Assembly: GCF_002950945.1 (NCBI RefSeq)
Contig: NZ_CP012673.1
Span: forward strand, 62,001 to 126,000
Direction: 5' to 3'
Length of the DNA stretch: 64,000 nucleotides
From: Sorangium cellulosum
Lineage (GTDB): Bacteria > Myxococcota_A > Polyangia > Polyangiales > Polyangiaceae
Shown: positions 57,101 through 64,000 of the stretch, in pieces
Layout of the letters: each line of letters starts with the position of its first letter
How positions within the stretch are numbered: position 1 is the first letter of the stretch
Notes under the pieces: model-generated
Told to the model about the DNA's origin: nothing
Database searches by the model: none
What the model saw: only the letters and a program-made list of their open reading frames with translations
Program-made: the position numbers and the translations under genes

Positions 57101-58413
57101 TCGCCCGCGGCGTCGGTCAGGCCACCCGCGTTCGGGCCGGTCGTGATCTCGAGCGATCCGGGCACGTAGGTGACGCCGGCGGGCAGCACGTCGCTCATCA
57201 CCACCTCGGCCGCCTGGTCGTTCCCGGAGTTGGTGACGAAGATCGTGTACTCGAGCGTGTCCTCCGGCGAGACGCCGCCGCCGTCGAGGTCCAGCACCGT
57301 CTTGCTGGACGTGGAGAGATCCGGTAGGAGCGTCGGGATCGACGTGATGATGCCGCCGAGCAGGTAGTTGTCGGTGCCGGGGATGACCGCCGAGACCGTC
57401 GCCTCCGTGGCGCCGGCCACGAGCAGATCGGCCGGGATCTGGACGACGTCCAGGTCGATGCCGCTCAGGCTCCCCGGCCCGCCGGTGAGCCTCGGCAGAT
57501 CGCCCGCCGTCGACGACGGCGCGCCGAGGTACGACCGGGAGCTGTTGAAGAAATTGTTCACCGGGTTCTGCGCGTCGAACAGCGCCGTCCCGTTCCACTG
57601 GAGCGCGTCGCCGGTCGTGCTGTCGCCGTCGTAGCCGATGACGCCGAGCTTCGCCTGGGTCGCGCCCGGGGGGACGACGAACGCCGAGATGAGCCGGTCC
57701 ACCCTGCCGTTGTCGATCACGGCGTCGAGCCCGTCGAACACCGCGATGTTCCGCGCGGGCGCGGTCGTGAGCTCGTAGAGCACGACCATCCACCAGCCGG
57801 CGAACGCGAACGGCTGGTTTGCGTTGTTGAGGGCGGCCGCGTTGCCGATGCCGCCCAGGCGGTACGGCCCTGCGCCGCGCGCCTGCACGATCGAGGTGAT
57901 GTCGGCGCCGGCCTGGGAATGCGAGAGGCCCGAGATGTCCGTGTTGTCCGAGAAGGCGCCGACCACCGCGGAGCTGAAGGTGCCGCTGCCGCTCGGCCGA
58001 TCGAGGGTGACGTTGAGATCGATCACGCCCGAGGAGCGGCTCGCCGCCCAGTAGAGGTACGCGTGGGTCACCCGTGCGCCCGCGGGCAGCGTGAGCACCG
58101 CGGTGCTGCGGGCCGCCGACGGGGCCACCGTGGTGCTCGCCTCCGCCTGCCCCGCGAGCGGGCTGTCGGACCGCCAGTAGACGTCGGGGGCCGAGTCGCT
58201 GGTGTTGTCGCCGCACGTGCTGCTGACCGTGCCCACCACCGGGGCCGGCGTCGAGGCGATGCAGTCGTGCGCGAGCGTGTTGCCGATGAGGATGAAATCG
58301 CCCCGCTGCGCCACCTGGACCCGGGGCATCGGATCGCCCGCGCCCGCGGTCCCCGTGAGCGCCCCGAGCAGCGCCGCGCTGGCGAGCCCTGTGATTGCCG
58401 ATCGCCTTGCCAT
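54145..58413 (-). CDS. Giant surface protein with DUF11-like domain, six TSP3 super-repeats and MYXO-CTERM tail
   Basis: A 1422-residue protein. A signal peptide (1-25) precedes an N-terminal strand-rich domain (about 30-320; [29 protein letters not shown]). A DUF11-like domain follows ([26 protein letters not shown], about 335-440). Six acidic super-repeats of about 136 residues come next ([19 protein letters not shown]..), each holding several TSP3 calcium loops. A six-cysteine module ([14 protein letters not shown]) leads to a MYXO-CTERM tail (GGGCACTVG, hydrophobic helix, RRRRR). It is secreted and probably surface-anchored. It starts 14 bp after ompA on the same strand; GGAGG precedes the ATG. 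Confidence 0.85.
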   Translation of the reverse strand: MARRSAITGLASAALLGALTGTAGAGDPMPRVQVAQRGDFILIGNTLAHDCIASTPAPVVGTVSSTCGDNTSDSAPDVYWRSDSPLAGQAEASTTVAPSAARSTAVLTLPAGARVTHAYLYWAASRSSGVIDLNVTLDRPSGSGTFSSAVVGAFSDNTDISGLSHSQAGADITSIVQARGAGPYRLGGIGNAAALNNANQPFAFAGWWMVVLYELTTAPARNIAVFDGLDAVIDNGRVDRLISAFVVPPGATQAKLGVIGYDGDSTTGDALQWNGTALFDAQNPVNNFFNSSRSYLGAPSSTAGDLPRLTGGPGSLSGIDLDVVQIPADLLVAGATEATVSAVIPGTDNYLLGGIITSIPTLLPDLSTSSKTVLDLDGGGVSPEDTLEYTIFVTNSGNDQAAEVVMSDVLPAGVTYVPGSLEITTGPNAGGLTDAAGDDEGEYIAGTRTLRVRLGDGAGAAQGGSLGVGETTTVRFRVTIDPGTSGLIENQAVIRAASPAGGAAQDYPTDGNGAEAGTPPTGILVDSDSDGLSDGEEAAAGTDPNDADTDDDGVGDGDEELWNRDTDNDSLVNARDVDSDNDGLLDATEIGLTDCNGPGTDTLAGHCVPDGDAGATTTDPLDSDTDNGGVLDGSEDADLDGVLDAGETDPTTGHGADDSGNDDIDGDGLSDLVEQYIGTDPSDADTDDDGVRDGAEPNPTDDNDGDGLINPLDIDSDDDGLFDGTELGLGCSDAATDAAAGDCIPDGDAGATKTSPLEADTDHGGASDGSEDTNLDGVRDAGETDPRAGRGSDDLQNADGDDDGLSDDLEATLGTDADDADTDDDGVRDGDEPNPADDTDGDGLVSPLDVDSDDDGLYDGTELGLGCSDAATDARAEHCAADADGGTTRTSPIDADTDGGGARDGSEDANLNGVADNGETNPTRRHGDDDGGNADGDEDGLSDDLEATLGTDEADADSDDDGVLDGREPNPADDTDGDGLVNTRDVDSDDDGLYDGTEIGLGCDADGTDPEGGHCTADADGGGTTTSAVSADTDGGGARDGSEDSNLNGAVEAGETDPGAGHGDDDAQSVDGDGDGLSDDLEVFLASDPADRDSDDDGLLDGDEPNPGDDHDDDGTLNVLDDDSDGDGLHDGTEAGKDCSDADTAEGAGACTADADGGDSTTSVVDEDTDRGGISDGEEDLNHDGAVDEGSGETDPNDAGDDRGDRDGDGLSNTEETELGTDPDDADSDDDGAIDGEEIRPGSDTDEDGKINALDPDSDGDGLFDGTELGKDCSNPATDTAERTCVPDADEGDTTTDPIKADTDGGGAIDGEEDANHDGAVDEGERDPLDPSDDQPVACEQDSDCGAGMVCDQETKQCVAGCRDAAGGIVPCAPEPPGSGVVVQGGGCACTVGAEGGSRSAPWALLAAAACAAALHRRRRRS

Positions 58414-58427
58414 CGAAGCCTCCAGCC

Positions 58428-60248
58428 TCACTGCTGCTTCTTTGCCTTCTCGAGGATGTTGAACTGGACGCGCCGGTTCTTCTGGCGCCCCGCCTCGGTC
58501 CTGTTCTCCGCGATCGGGACGTCGGGGCCGTAGCCCTTCGCCTGCATGCGCTCGGGGCCGATCCCGCGCTCGACGAGCGCCTTGACCACCGACTCCGCGC
58601 GGCTCTGGCTCAGCCTGACGTTGAACAGGCGCGCGCCGCGGTCGTCGGTGTGGCCCTGGACCTCGAGCTTGACGATCTCCGGGTGGTCCTTGAGCACGCC
58701 GGCGACCTCGTCGAGCAGCTCGTTGCTCACCGGCCGGATCGTCGCCTTGCCCGTGTCGAACTGCACCTGCTGCAGGATGACGATCTCGGTCTCGGTCACC
58801 CGGACCGCGACCGGGCACCCGTTCTGCTTCGGATCCACGTCCGCCTTGCCCTTCTCGAGCGGGCAGGCGTCCTTGTCGTCGCGGATGCCGTCGCCGTCGG
58901 TGTCGCCCGGGCAGCCGTTCGTGGCCGGATCGGTCGTGACGAGCCCGGGGATGTCGGGGCACACGTCCGACGGATCGGGGACCTTGTCGCCGTCGCCGTC
59001 CGGCGGCGGGCAGCCGTTCTTCTTGGGATCGGGGTCGGCGACGCCGGCCACGTCGGGGCACGCGTCCACGGGGTCGACGAAGCCGTCGCCGTCGGTGTCC
59101 TTGGGCGGCGGGCAGCCGTTCTTCTTGGGATCGGGGTCGGCGACGCCGGCCACGTCGGGGCAGGCGTCGACGGCGTCGACGATGCCGTCGCGATCGGTGT
59201 CCCTGGGCGGCGGCGGGCAGCCGTTCTTCGCGCGATCCGCGCTCCCGACGCCGGGAACGTCCGGGCAGGCGTCGTCCGGATCGTGGATGCCGTCGCCGTC
59301 GCGGTCGTGCACGGGCGGCTTCACCTCCGGCGAGTAGGCGATCATCGCCACCGCACGGAACGAGGGCGTGCCGACGCCGGCGGAGAGGCCGGGGCCCAGG
59401 CCGAGCCCGGCCTCGAAGTCGCTCGCCACGCGGTAGCGCCCGCCGAGCAGGGCCTCCACGTTGATCGTGCGCTGCTGCAGATCGGAGATCGTGACGTCGC
59501 CCGTGATCTCGGGGCCGATCTGCAGGCGCCGCTCGTCGTCGAGCAGCATGCCGAGGCCGGCGCCCCAGTGCACCATCATGCCCTGCTCGACGTTGGCGAA
59601 CGGCTTCTTGGCCCGGAACTCCGGCCCCGCGGCGATCGACCACACCACGCGGTCCGCGTTGCCGCCGAGCACGAGCTGGGGCGAGCCGCGCAGGCTGCCG
59701 TCGCCGGAGTACGCCTCGGGGCTGCCGGTCGGCACCCAGACGTAGCCGGCGATCGCGAGCTGGAGGGGATCGTGGTAGCCGCCGAAGAGCGTCGCGCGCG
59801 CGCCGAGCCGGAGGTCGCCGAGCGCGCTGCTGCTCGGCCCGGCGAGCACCGCGCCGGAGGCGGCCCCGCCGTCGCCGGACTGGAGCGCGAGCGGCAGATC
59901 GGCGCTCACGGTGACGCGGCTCCAGAGCGACAGCGAGGCGCTCAGGTGGAGCAGGAGCTGGTTGCCGACGACCGCGCCCGCGTCCTCGTTGCCGTCCTCG
60001 GTCCGGAGCACGAGCGGATCCTGGGCGTAATCGCCGAGGATCATGATGTGGGGCGATGTGTCCCCCGCCGTGTAGGCCGACTGGACTCCGAACATCCTGT
60101 CGCCGGCGGGCGCCGGCTGGAATCGGTCGAGCGCGAAGCCCTCGGACCCCGCTCGTTGCTGCGCCTCGGCGTGGCCTGCTGCGCCGAGCAGGCACAGCGC
60201 CGCCGCGAGCGCGGCCGTCGGATAGATCCCCTGTGTACGAGCCTGCAT
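58428..60248 (-). CDS. OmpA-family outer-membrane protein with barrel and TSP3 repeats
   Basis: A 606-residue protein. A signal peptide (cleavage near HAEAQQ, about 30) precedes a large beta-barrel (about 45-320). Five TSP3-like repeats of the type [20 protein letters not shown] follow (325-485). A C-terminal OmpA peptidoglycan-binding domain ends it ([43 protein letters not shown]). It links outer membrane and cell wall. The ATG at 60248 has GGAGG upstream; a TTG at 60284 is unlikely. It is the first gene of an operon with the giant TSP3/MYXO-CTERM protein, resembling the TraB-TraA pair in layout. Confidence 0.88.
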   Translation of the reverse strand: MQARTQGIYPTAALAAALCLLGAAGHAEAQQRAGSEGFALDRFQPAPAGDRMFGVQSAYTAGDTSPHIMILGDYAQDPLVLRTEDGNEDAGAVVGNQLLLHLSASLSLWSRVTVSADLPLALQSGDGGAASGAVLAGPSSSALGDLRLGARATLFGGYHDPLQLAIAGYVWVPTGSPEAYSGDGSLRGSPQLVLGGNADRVVWSIAAGPEFRAKKPFANVEQGMMVHWGAGLGMLLDDERRLQIGPEITGDVTISDLQQRTINVEALLGGRYRVASDFEAGLGLGPGLSAGVGTPSFRAVAMIAYSPEVKPPVHDRDGDGIHDPDDACPDVPGVGSADRAKNGCPPPPRDTDRDGIVDAVDACPDVAGVADPDPKKNGCPPPKDTDGDGFVDPVDACPDVAGVADPDPKKNGCPPPDGDGDKVPDPSDVCPDIPGLVTTDPATNGCPGDTDGDGIRDDKDACPLEKGKADVDPKQNGCPVAVRVTETEIVILQQVQFDTGKATIRPVSNELLDEVAGVLKDHPEIVKLEVQGHTDDRGARLFNVRLSQSRAESVVKALVERGIGPERMQAKGYGPDVPIAENRTEAGRQKNRRVQFNILEKAKKQQ

Positions 60249-60657
60249 GAACGAGGTCGCCTCCTTGGCGCGAAGGAACAGCAAGCGCGGGAAGTATCGA
60301 CCGAAACCGTCGCGGCGTTCAACGTTTCACGAGGTTTTCGGCGATCCGCCTGCGCGGCGCGCTCGGGACGGCGCGGGCGGCGCGGGCGGCGCGGGCGGCG
60401 CGGGCGGCGCGGGCGAGTGGAGCGCCGCGTCGACCTGACCCCTTGCCGGCGCACGCGGCGTCCGTCCCTTCGACCCCTCGGTGGACCGGGGCAGGTGTAC
60501 GGAGTTTCCCGTAACCAGGCCAGGCTCACCGGCGCCGCGTGGCCAGGGTGTGACGTGACGTTCCGCACGCCAGGGTTGCGACCGGACAGCGGCAGCGGTA
60601 GAGCGGCCATCTGAACCCGCGGCACACGCTGCTCGCGGAACTCGTTTAGGAGGCACC
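60249..60657. other. Divergent intergenic region between ompA-like and superoxide dismutase genes
   Basis: About 409 bases without a gene. It contains a five-copy 9-bp tandem repeat and presumably promoters for both divergent genes. No specific promoter boxes are confidently recognised. Confidence 0.55.
60370..60414. repeat. Tandem 9-bp repeat (GGCGCGGGC) x5
   Basis: Five perfect copies of GGCGCGGGC lie head to tail in the divergent gap between the ompA-like gene and the superoxide dismutase gene. Copy-number change would alter promoter spacing rather than a reading frame. Confidence 0.85.
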
Positions 60658-61266
60658 ATGGCCCGCGAACCGAAGAACTTCGACAACCTGCTCGGCGGCA
60701 ACGCCAAGGGCTTGAGTGATCTGCAGCTCAAGGCGCATTTCACGCTGTACCAAGGGTATGTGAAGAAGCTCAACGAGATCTGGGAGCAGCTTGGCAAGGC
60801 GGATCGCAGCGCGCCGAACTACTCCTACAACGCGTACAGCGAGCTCAAGCGGCGCGAGCCTGTCGCCTTCAACGGGACCGTGCTGCACGAGCTCTACTTC
60901 GAGAACCTGGGCAACGGCTCCACGCAGCCGAGCGCCGAGTCGAAGCGGCTCATCGAGGCGTCGTTCGGCAGCTTCGACAGCTGGCTGGCCGACACGAAGG
61001 CGGCGCTCCTCAGCGCGCACGGCTGGACGGTGCTCGTGTACGACTACCAGGAGAAGAAGCTCTTCAACAACCTCATCCGGACCGAGCACGACGTGGGCCT
61101 GTTCGCCAACACGCATATCATGATCGCCATCGACGCCTGGGAGCACGCGTACTTCGCGGATTATCAGACGAAGAAGGCGGATTACGTGGCCAGCACGCTC
61201 TCCGGCCTGAACTGGGACGTCATCAACGCGCGCCTCCAGCAGGTCGGCCCGCAGTCCGCGACCTGA
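60658..61266 (+). CDS. sod: Fe/Mn superoxide dismutase
   Basis: A 202-residue dismutase with the full metal ligand set H27 (HFTLYQGY), H77 (VLHELYFENL), D159 and H163 (DAWEHAYFADYQ). H121 in SAHGWTVLVYD is near the position that tunes metal specificity; the usual Gly/Gln of Mn or Fe enzymes is not evident, so metal use is uncertain and may be cambialistic. It removes superoxide; no signal peptide is seen, so it is cytoplasmic. TTAGGAGGC precedes the ATG. A hairpin follows the stop. Confidence 0.93.
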   Translation: MAREPKNFDNLLGGNAKGLSDLQLKAHFTLYQGYVKKLNEIWEQLGKADRSAPNYSYNAYSELKRREPVAFNGTVLHELYFENLGNGSTQPSAESKRLIEASFGSFDSWLADTKAALLSAHGWTVLVYDYQEKKLFNNLIRTEHDVGLFANTHIMIAIDAWEHAYFADYQTKKADYVASTLSGLNWDVINARLQQVGPQSAT

Positions 61267-61280
61267 TCCTCCCGCCCCAC

Positions 61281-61302
61281 GGCGGGGGCACGCGCCCCCG
61301 CC
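61281..61302 (+). terminator. GC-rich hairpin after the superoxide dismutase gene
   Basis: A perfect 9-bp stem GGCGGGGGC/GCCCCCGCC with a 4-base loop starts 15 bases after the stop. There is no clear T-tract. Confidence 0.55.
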
Positions 61303-61379
61303 GCCCCACCACCCCGCGATCCAGCTGGAGCGCCGCGAGCTGGCCTATCCGCCGCGGTCCTGTAGACTGCGCGCGACCG

Positions 61380-62135
61380 ATGACCAAGCCCGCGAGCTCA
61401 CCTGCTGCTGAGGACGAGAGGCTGATCCATGTCCGCCGGATCCACCGGCGCGATCTCAACCGCGTTTGGGAGTTCCTCAAGAAGGTGTTCCGCGACGTCA
61501 ACCGGGAGACGGTCGAGTACCAGCGTCCCCGGTCGAAGAAGCGGTTCCTGGAGGTCTACGAGGAAGAGGGGGTCGAGCAGCTCCTCTTCGAGGTCCGCGA
61601 GGGGAGCGCGCAAGAGATCGCGGGCTACGCGGAGTGCGCGTTCGAGATCACCGGGACGGACAACTGGATGAACGAGCGCTACTTCGCGAAGCACGACATG
61701 CGTCCGCTCTTCGTCGAGGAGCTCGCGGTGCACCCGGACTACCAGGGTCGCGGCGTCGGGGCCTTCATGCTGGAGCAGCTCGAGCACCTCGCGCGGATCC
61801 GCGGCTGCACCCACCTTGTGCTGGAGGTGGCCGAGAACAACATCGGCGCCCTCAAGTTCTACCGAAAGCGCAGCTTCTACCGGCTCGACGCCGCGATCTT
61901 CATGGCGAAGAAGGTCGCCGTGGACTCGGAGCTCCTGCCGCCCCGGGCGCTCAAGCGGCCGCGCCCCCAGGACGAGCCCGGCGCACCCGCGAAGCCGAAA
62001 CGCGCGGCGCGGCGCTCGTCCAAGGCGCGGGGCGCAGAGCGGAAGGTGACCTCCGCGCCGCCGCCGCTGGCCGCCGCGCTCGGCGCAGGGTCCGGCGCCC
62101 CCGCGAAGCCGGGAGAAGAGGGCGAGGAGAGCTGA
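61380..62135 (+). CDS. GNAT-family acetyltransferase with basic disordered tail
   Basis: A 251-residue protein. The GNAT domain (about 15-175) has motif A VEELAVHPDYQGRGVGAFML with an intact Q/RxxGxG loop and motif B EVAENNIGALKFYRKRSFYRL. About 75 Lys/Arg/Ala/Pro-rich residues follow and are probably disordered. It acetylates an unknown amine. The ATG at 61380 lacks a strong ribosome-binding site. It is convergent with the arginine genes, leaving 49 bp between stops. Confidence 0.82.
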   Translation: MTKPASSPAAEDERLIHVRRIHRRDLNRVWEFLKKVFRDVNRETVEYQRPRSKKRFLEVYEEEGVEQLLFEVREGSAQEIAGYAECAFEITGTDNWMNERYFAKHDMRPLFVEELAVHPDYQGRGVGAFMLEQLEHLARIRGCTHLVLEVAENNIGALKFYRKRSFYRLDAAIFMAKKVAVDSELLPPRALKRPRPQDEPGAPAKPKRAARRSSKARGAERKVTSAPPPLAAALGAGSGAPAKPGEEGEES

Positions 62136-62184
62136 GCCCGGGCGCGGCGGTGGCGCGCGGGCGGGCGAGCGGGGGCGGCGGGGG

Positions 62185-63534
62185 TCAGAGGTCGGCGGTG
62201 CCGTGCTGGCGCAGGGTCGCCGGCAGCGAGAGCGCGTGGTCGATGCAGGCCCGGATGTCGTCGAAGCTCGGCATGCCGTACCAGAACACCGTCCATTGCT
62301 CGTTGCGGTAGCTGCCCTCGGCCTGCTGGAAGTACCAGGGGTTGATCTCGTTGCCGTTCCGGGCGCGCCAGAAGAGCCGGGGGTTCTCGTTCCTCATGCG
62401 CGTCCAGAGCGAGCCGCCGATCCCCACGCCCTGCGCCTCCGTGGTCACCGCGAACTTGTCGAGGTACGGGATCGAGGGCGACTTCCCGCGCGCCCCGAGC
62501 GTGAGGATCGCGGTCGCGCGGTACGAGTCGGACAGGTAGACGCGGTAGAACTCCTTCTTCTCGAAGTAGCTCTCGTCGAGCTTTCGCTGGAAGCACGCCT
62601 CGAGCAGGTCGCGCAGCCGGGCCCTGTCGATGCCGTCCAGCGTGTCGTGCCGGAGGATGCGCTCGCCGCGCCGGACGAGCGTGCCTGACCCGGTGTGCGT
62701 GAAGAGCTCCTTGGCCAGGTGATCCGGCGACGTGATCGAGACCGAGGAGGTCGCCGGCAGGCCGTCGAGCAGGAGCTTGATCTCCTGCAGCTTGAGCCGC
62801 ATGCCGCCCTCGAGCCACGGCTGGGTGACGAGGACCGCGTAGTCCTCCTCGAGGTTGATGGCCGAGATGATGCGCCCGTGCTCGTCGAGCAGGCCGCCCG
62901 TGGTCGTGAGGAAGATCATCTTGAACGGCTGCGTCGCCAGCGCGAGCTCGCGCGCGGCCACGTCGGCGTTGATGTTGACGATCTGCCCGCCCGAGGTCTC
63001 GCCGAGGCAGGCGAGGATCGGCAGGTGGCCGGCGCGGATGCTGGACCTCACCGCGTCGAGGTGCACGCGCTCCACCTTGCCGACGAGCCCGAGGCGCCCC
63101 TCGTCGACGAGCGACGCCTCGAACACGCCCGCCGTGATCGGCCGCGTGCGTGTGCCCATCTCCTCGAGCGCCTCGACGAGCCGCAGGTTCTCGCGGAGGA
63201 AGACGCGGCGCGCGATCTCCAGGATGCGCGGCGTCGTGACGCGCAGGCCGTTGACGCGCTCGGTCGGGATCCCGGCCTCGGCGAGGGCCCGATCGAGCTG
63301 CGGCCCGGCGCCGTGGATGACGATGGGGTAGAGGCCGACCTGGTTGAGGAAGACGAGCGAGGTCGCGAGCGCCTCGAGGTCCTCGTCGAGGATGGCGCCG
63401 CCGACCTTGATGACGGCGAACTTCTGCTGATCGACGGCCGCGTACTGCTTGAGGTACTGCTCGACCTCCTTGCGGCTGCCGAGGTTCCTGAGCAGGCGGA
63501 CGATGACGTCTTGTGTCGGGCCCATCGCGGTCAT
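62185..63534 (-). CDS. argB: Bifunctional N-acetylglutamate kinase/synthase (NAGK-NAGS fusion)
   Basis: A 449-residue protein. The amino-acid kinase domain (about 30-290) has KVGGAIL, the IHGAGPQLD glycine loop, GRLGLVGKVERV and GQIVNINADVAA. The C-terminal GNAT domain (about 300-440) has TLGARGKSPSIPYLDKFAVTTEAQGVGIGGSLW and FWRARNGNEINPWYF. This fusion is the bifunctional NAGS/K type described in Xanthomonas and related to the vertebrate enzyme. It would both make and phosphorylate N-acetylglutamate at the start of arginine synthesis. It overlaps the upstream carbamoyltransferase gene by ATGA. Confidence 0.9.
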   Translation of the reverse strand: MTAMGPTQDVIVRLLRNLGSRKEVEQYLKQYAAVDQQKFAVIKVGGAILDEDLEALATSLVFLNQVGLYPIVIHGAGPQLDRALAEAGIPTERVNGLRVTTPRILEIARRVFLRENLRLVEALEEMGTRTRPITAGVFEASLVDEGRLGLVGKVERVHLDAVRSSIRAGHLPILACLGETSGGQIVNINADVAARELALATQPFKMIFLTTTGGLLDEHGRIISAINLEEDYAVLVTQPWLEGGMRLKLQEIKLLLDGLPATSSVSITSPDHLAKELFTHTGSGTLVRRGERILRHDTLDGIDRARLRDLLEACFQRKLDESYFEKKEFYRVYLSDSYRATAILTLGARGKSPSIPYLDKFAVTTEAQGVGIGGSLWTRMRNENPRLFWRARNGNEINPWYFQQAEGSYRNEQWTVFWYGMPSFDDIRACIDHALSLPATLRQHGTADL

Positions 63535-64000
63535 CCCCCGTTGATCAGCACGTCCATCACGGCCTTCTGGACGTGGAGCCGGTTCTCGGCCTCGTCGATG
63601 ACCATGGAGCGAGGGGAGTCGAGCACGGCGTCCGTGACCTTCACGTTGCGCCGCACCGGGAGGCAGTGCGAGAAGAGCGCGCCCGGGGTGAGCGCCATCT
63701 TCTGCTCGTCGACGATGAAGTGCTTGTACCGGTCGCGGATGGGCTTCTCCTGCTCCCAGCGGCCGAAGTAGGGAATCGCCCCCCAGCTCTTCGCGTACAC
63801 GACGTCGGCGCCGCGGTAGGCGGACTCGATGTCGTAGGTGATCGAGAGCTTGCGCCCGTTCTCGGCGGCGCTCTTCCGGGCGGCGTCGAGGTAGCGATCG
63901 TCGAGGTGGTACTCCTCGTTCGGGCAGAGCACGGTGATGTCCATGCCGAGCTTGGAGGCGATGAGAACGGCCGAGTTGGCGACCGCGGTGTTGAGCGGGC
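63531..64000 (-). CDS. argF': N-acetylornithine carbamoyltransferase, C-terminal part (runs off the right edge)
   Basis: About 156 residues are visible, entering from the right edge in frame (PLNTAVANSAVLIASKLG, then MDITVLCPNEEYHLDDRYLD). The C-terminal block SHCLPVRRNVKVTDAVLDSP followed by DEAENRLHVQKAVM is characteristic of N-acetylornithine rather than ornithine carbamoyltransferases; the lysine after RRNV is a conserved AOTCase residue. It forms N-acetylcitrulline from acetylornithine and carbamoyl phosphate. It precedes and overlaps the NAGK/S fusion, as expected for an acetylated arginine pathway. The N-terminal half is outside the window. Confidence 0.85.
   Translation of the reverse strand, partial: PLNTAVANSAVLIASKLGMDITVLCPNEEYHLDDRYLDAARKSAAENGRKLSITYDIESAYRGADVVYAKSWGAIPYFGRWEQEKPIRDRYKHFIVDEQKMALTPGALFSHCLPVRRNVKVTDAVLDSPRSMVIDEAENRLHVQKAVMDVLINGG

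Noticed and set aside
54124..57327. 1067-codon open frame on the plus strand opposite the giant TSP3 gene
   Set aside because: It is antisense to a clear gene; the Val/Arg/Ala-rich translation follows from repetitive Asp codons and high GC, with no domain.

Overview
The window looks like chromosomal DNA of a myxobacterium, most likely of the Sorangium/Polyangium group. It is very GC-rich with strong G/C third-position bias. It carries proteins with MYXO-CTERM-type tails, Myxococcus-type cysteine-rich repeats in lipoproteins, thrombospondin type 3 (TSP3) surface proteins, a protein S-like beta/gamma-crystallin and a chemosensory operon. I saw no rRNA, tRNA, CRISPR array, phage genes or complete insertion sequence.

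Left part (1-18.8 kb), mostly minus strand: the N-terminal part of an M14 carboxypeptidase; a GNAT - PlsC-like acyltransferase - ureohydrolase operon; an SDR oxidoreductase; the fatty-acid oxidation pair fadI-fadJ; two overlapping small lipoproteins (plus); a GCS2-CBS fusion; an outer-membrane barrel; an acidic-tailed membrane protein; and the operon cheY-cheD-cheA-cheW-cheR-mcp.

Middle (19-34 kb): a GT-C glycosyltransferase; a secreted TIM-barrel glycosidase-like protein whose two catalytic glutamates appear lost; a 1295-residue lipoprotein joining an apparently intact amidohydrolase to cysteine-rich, TSP3 and lamin-tail domains; a Thi5-like binding lipoprotein; a membrane coiled-coil protein; an RsbR-like STAS protein beside a double cNMP-binding protein; a dienelactone hydrolase; and a PLP aminotransferase.

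Surface-protein stretch (34.7-45.4 kb): a cysteine-rich lipoprotein gene with an amber codon inside its signal sequence, an EamA transporter, a TPR/PEGA protein, a 13-14-unit propeller lipoprotein, a crystallin, an SBBP lipoprotein and a CBM3 lipoprotein.

Right part (45.6-64 kb): a nucleotidyltransferase; an XylFGH-like sugar ABC transporter; an SRPBCC protein; an FAD monooxygenase and a TetR regulator, with a perfect 22-bp palindrome on the promoter; Hsp33; an OmpA/TSP3 barrel protein co-transcribed with a giant TSP3/MYXO-CTERM surface protein (a TraB/TraA-like layout); superoxide dismutase; a GNAT; and a bifunctional acetylglutamate kinase/synthase overlapping an N-acetylornithine carbamoyltransferase.

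The most unusual signal is a set of four intergenic palindromic elements. They have unlike tandem-repeat cores but one common design. Three end in CTAG at one or both ends, and three supply the stop codon of an adjacent gene.
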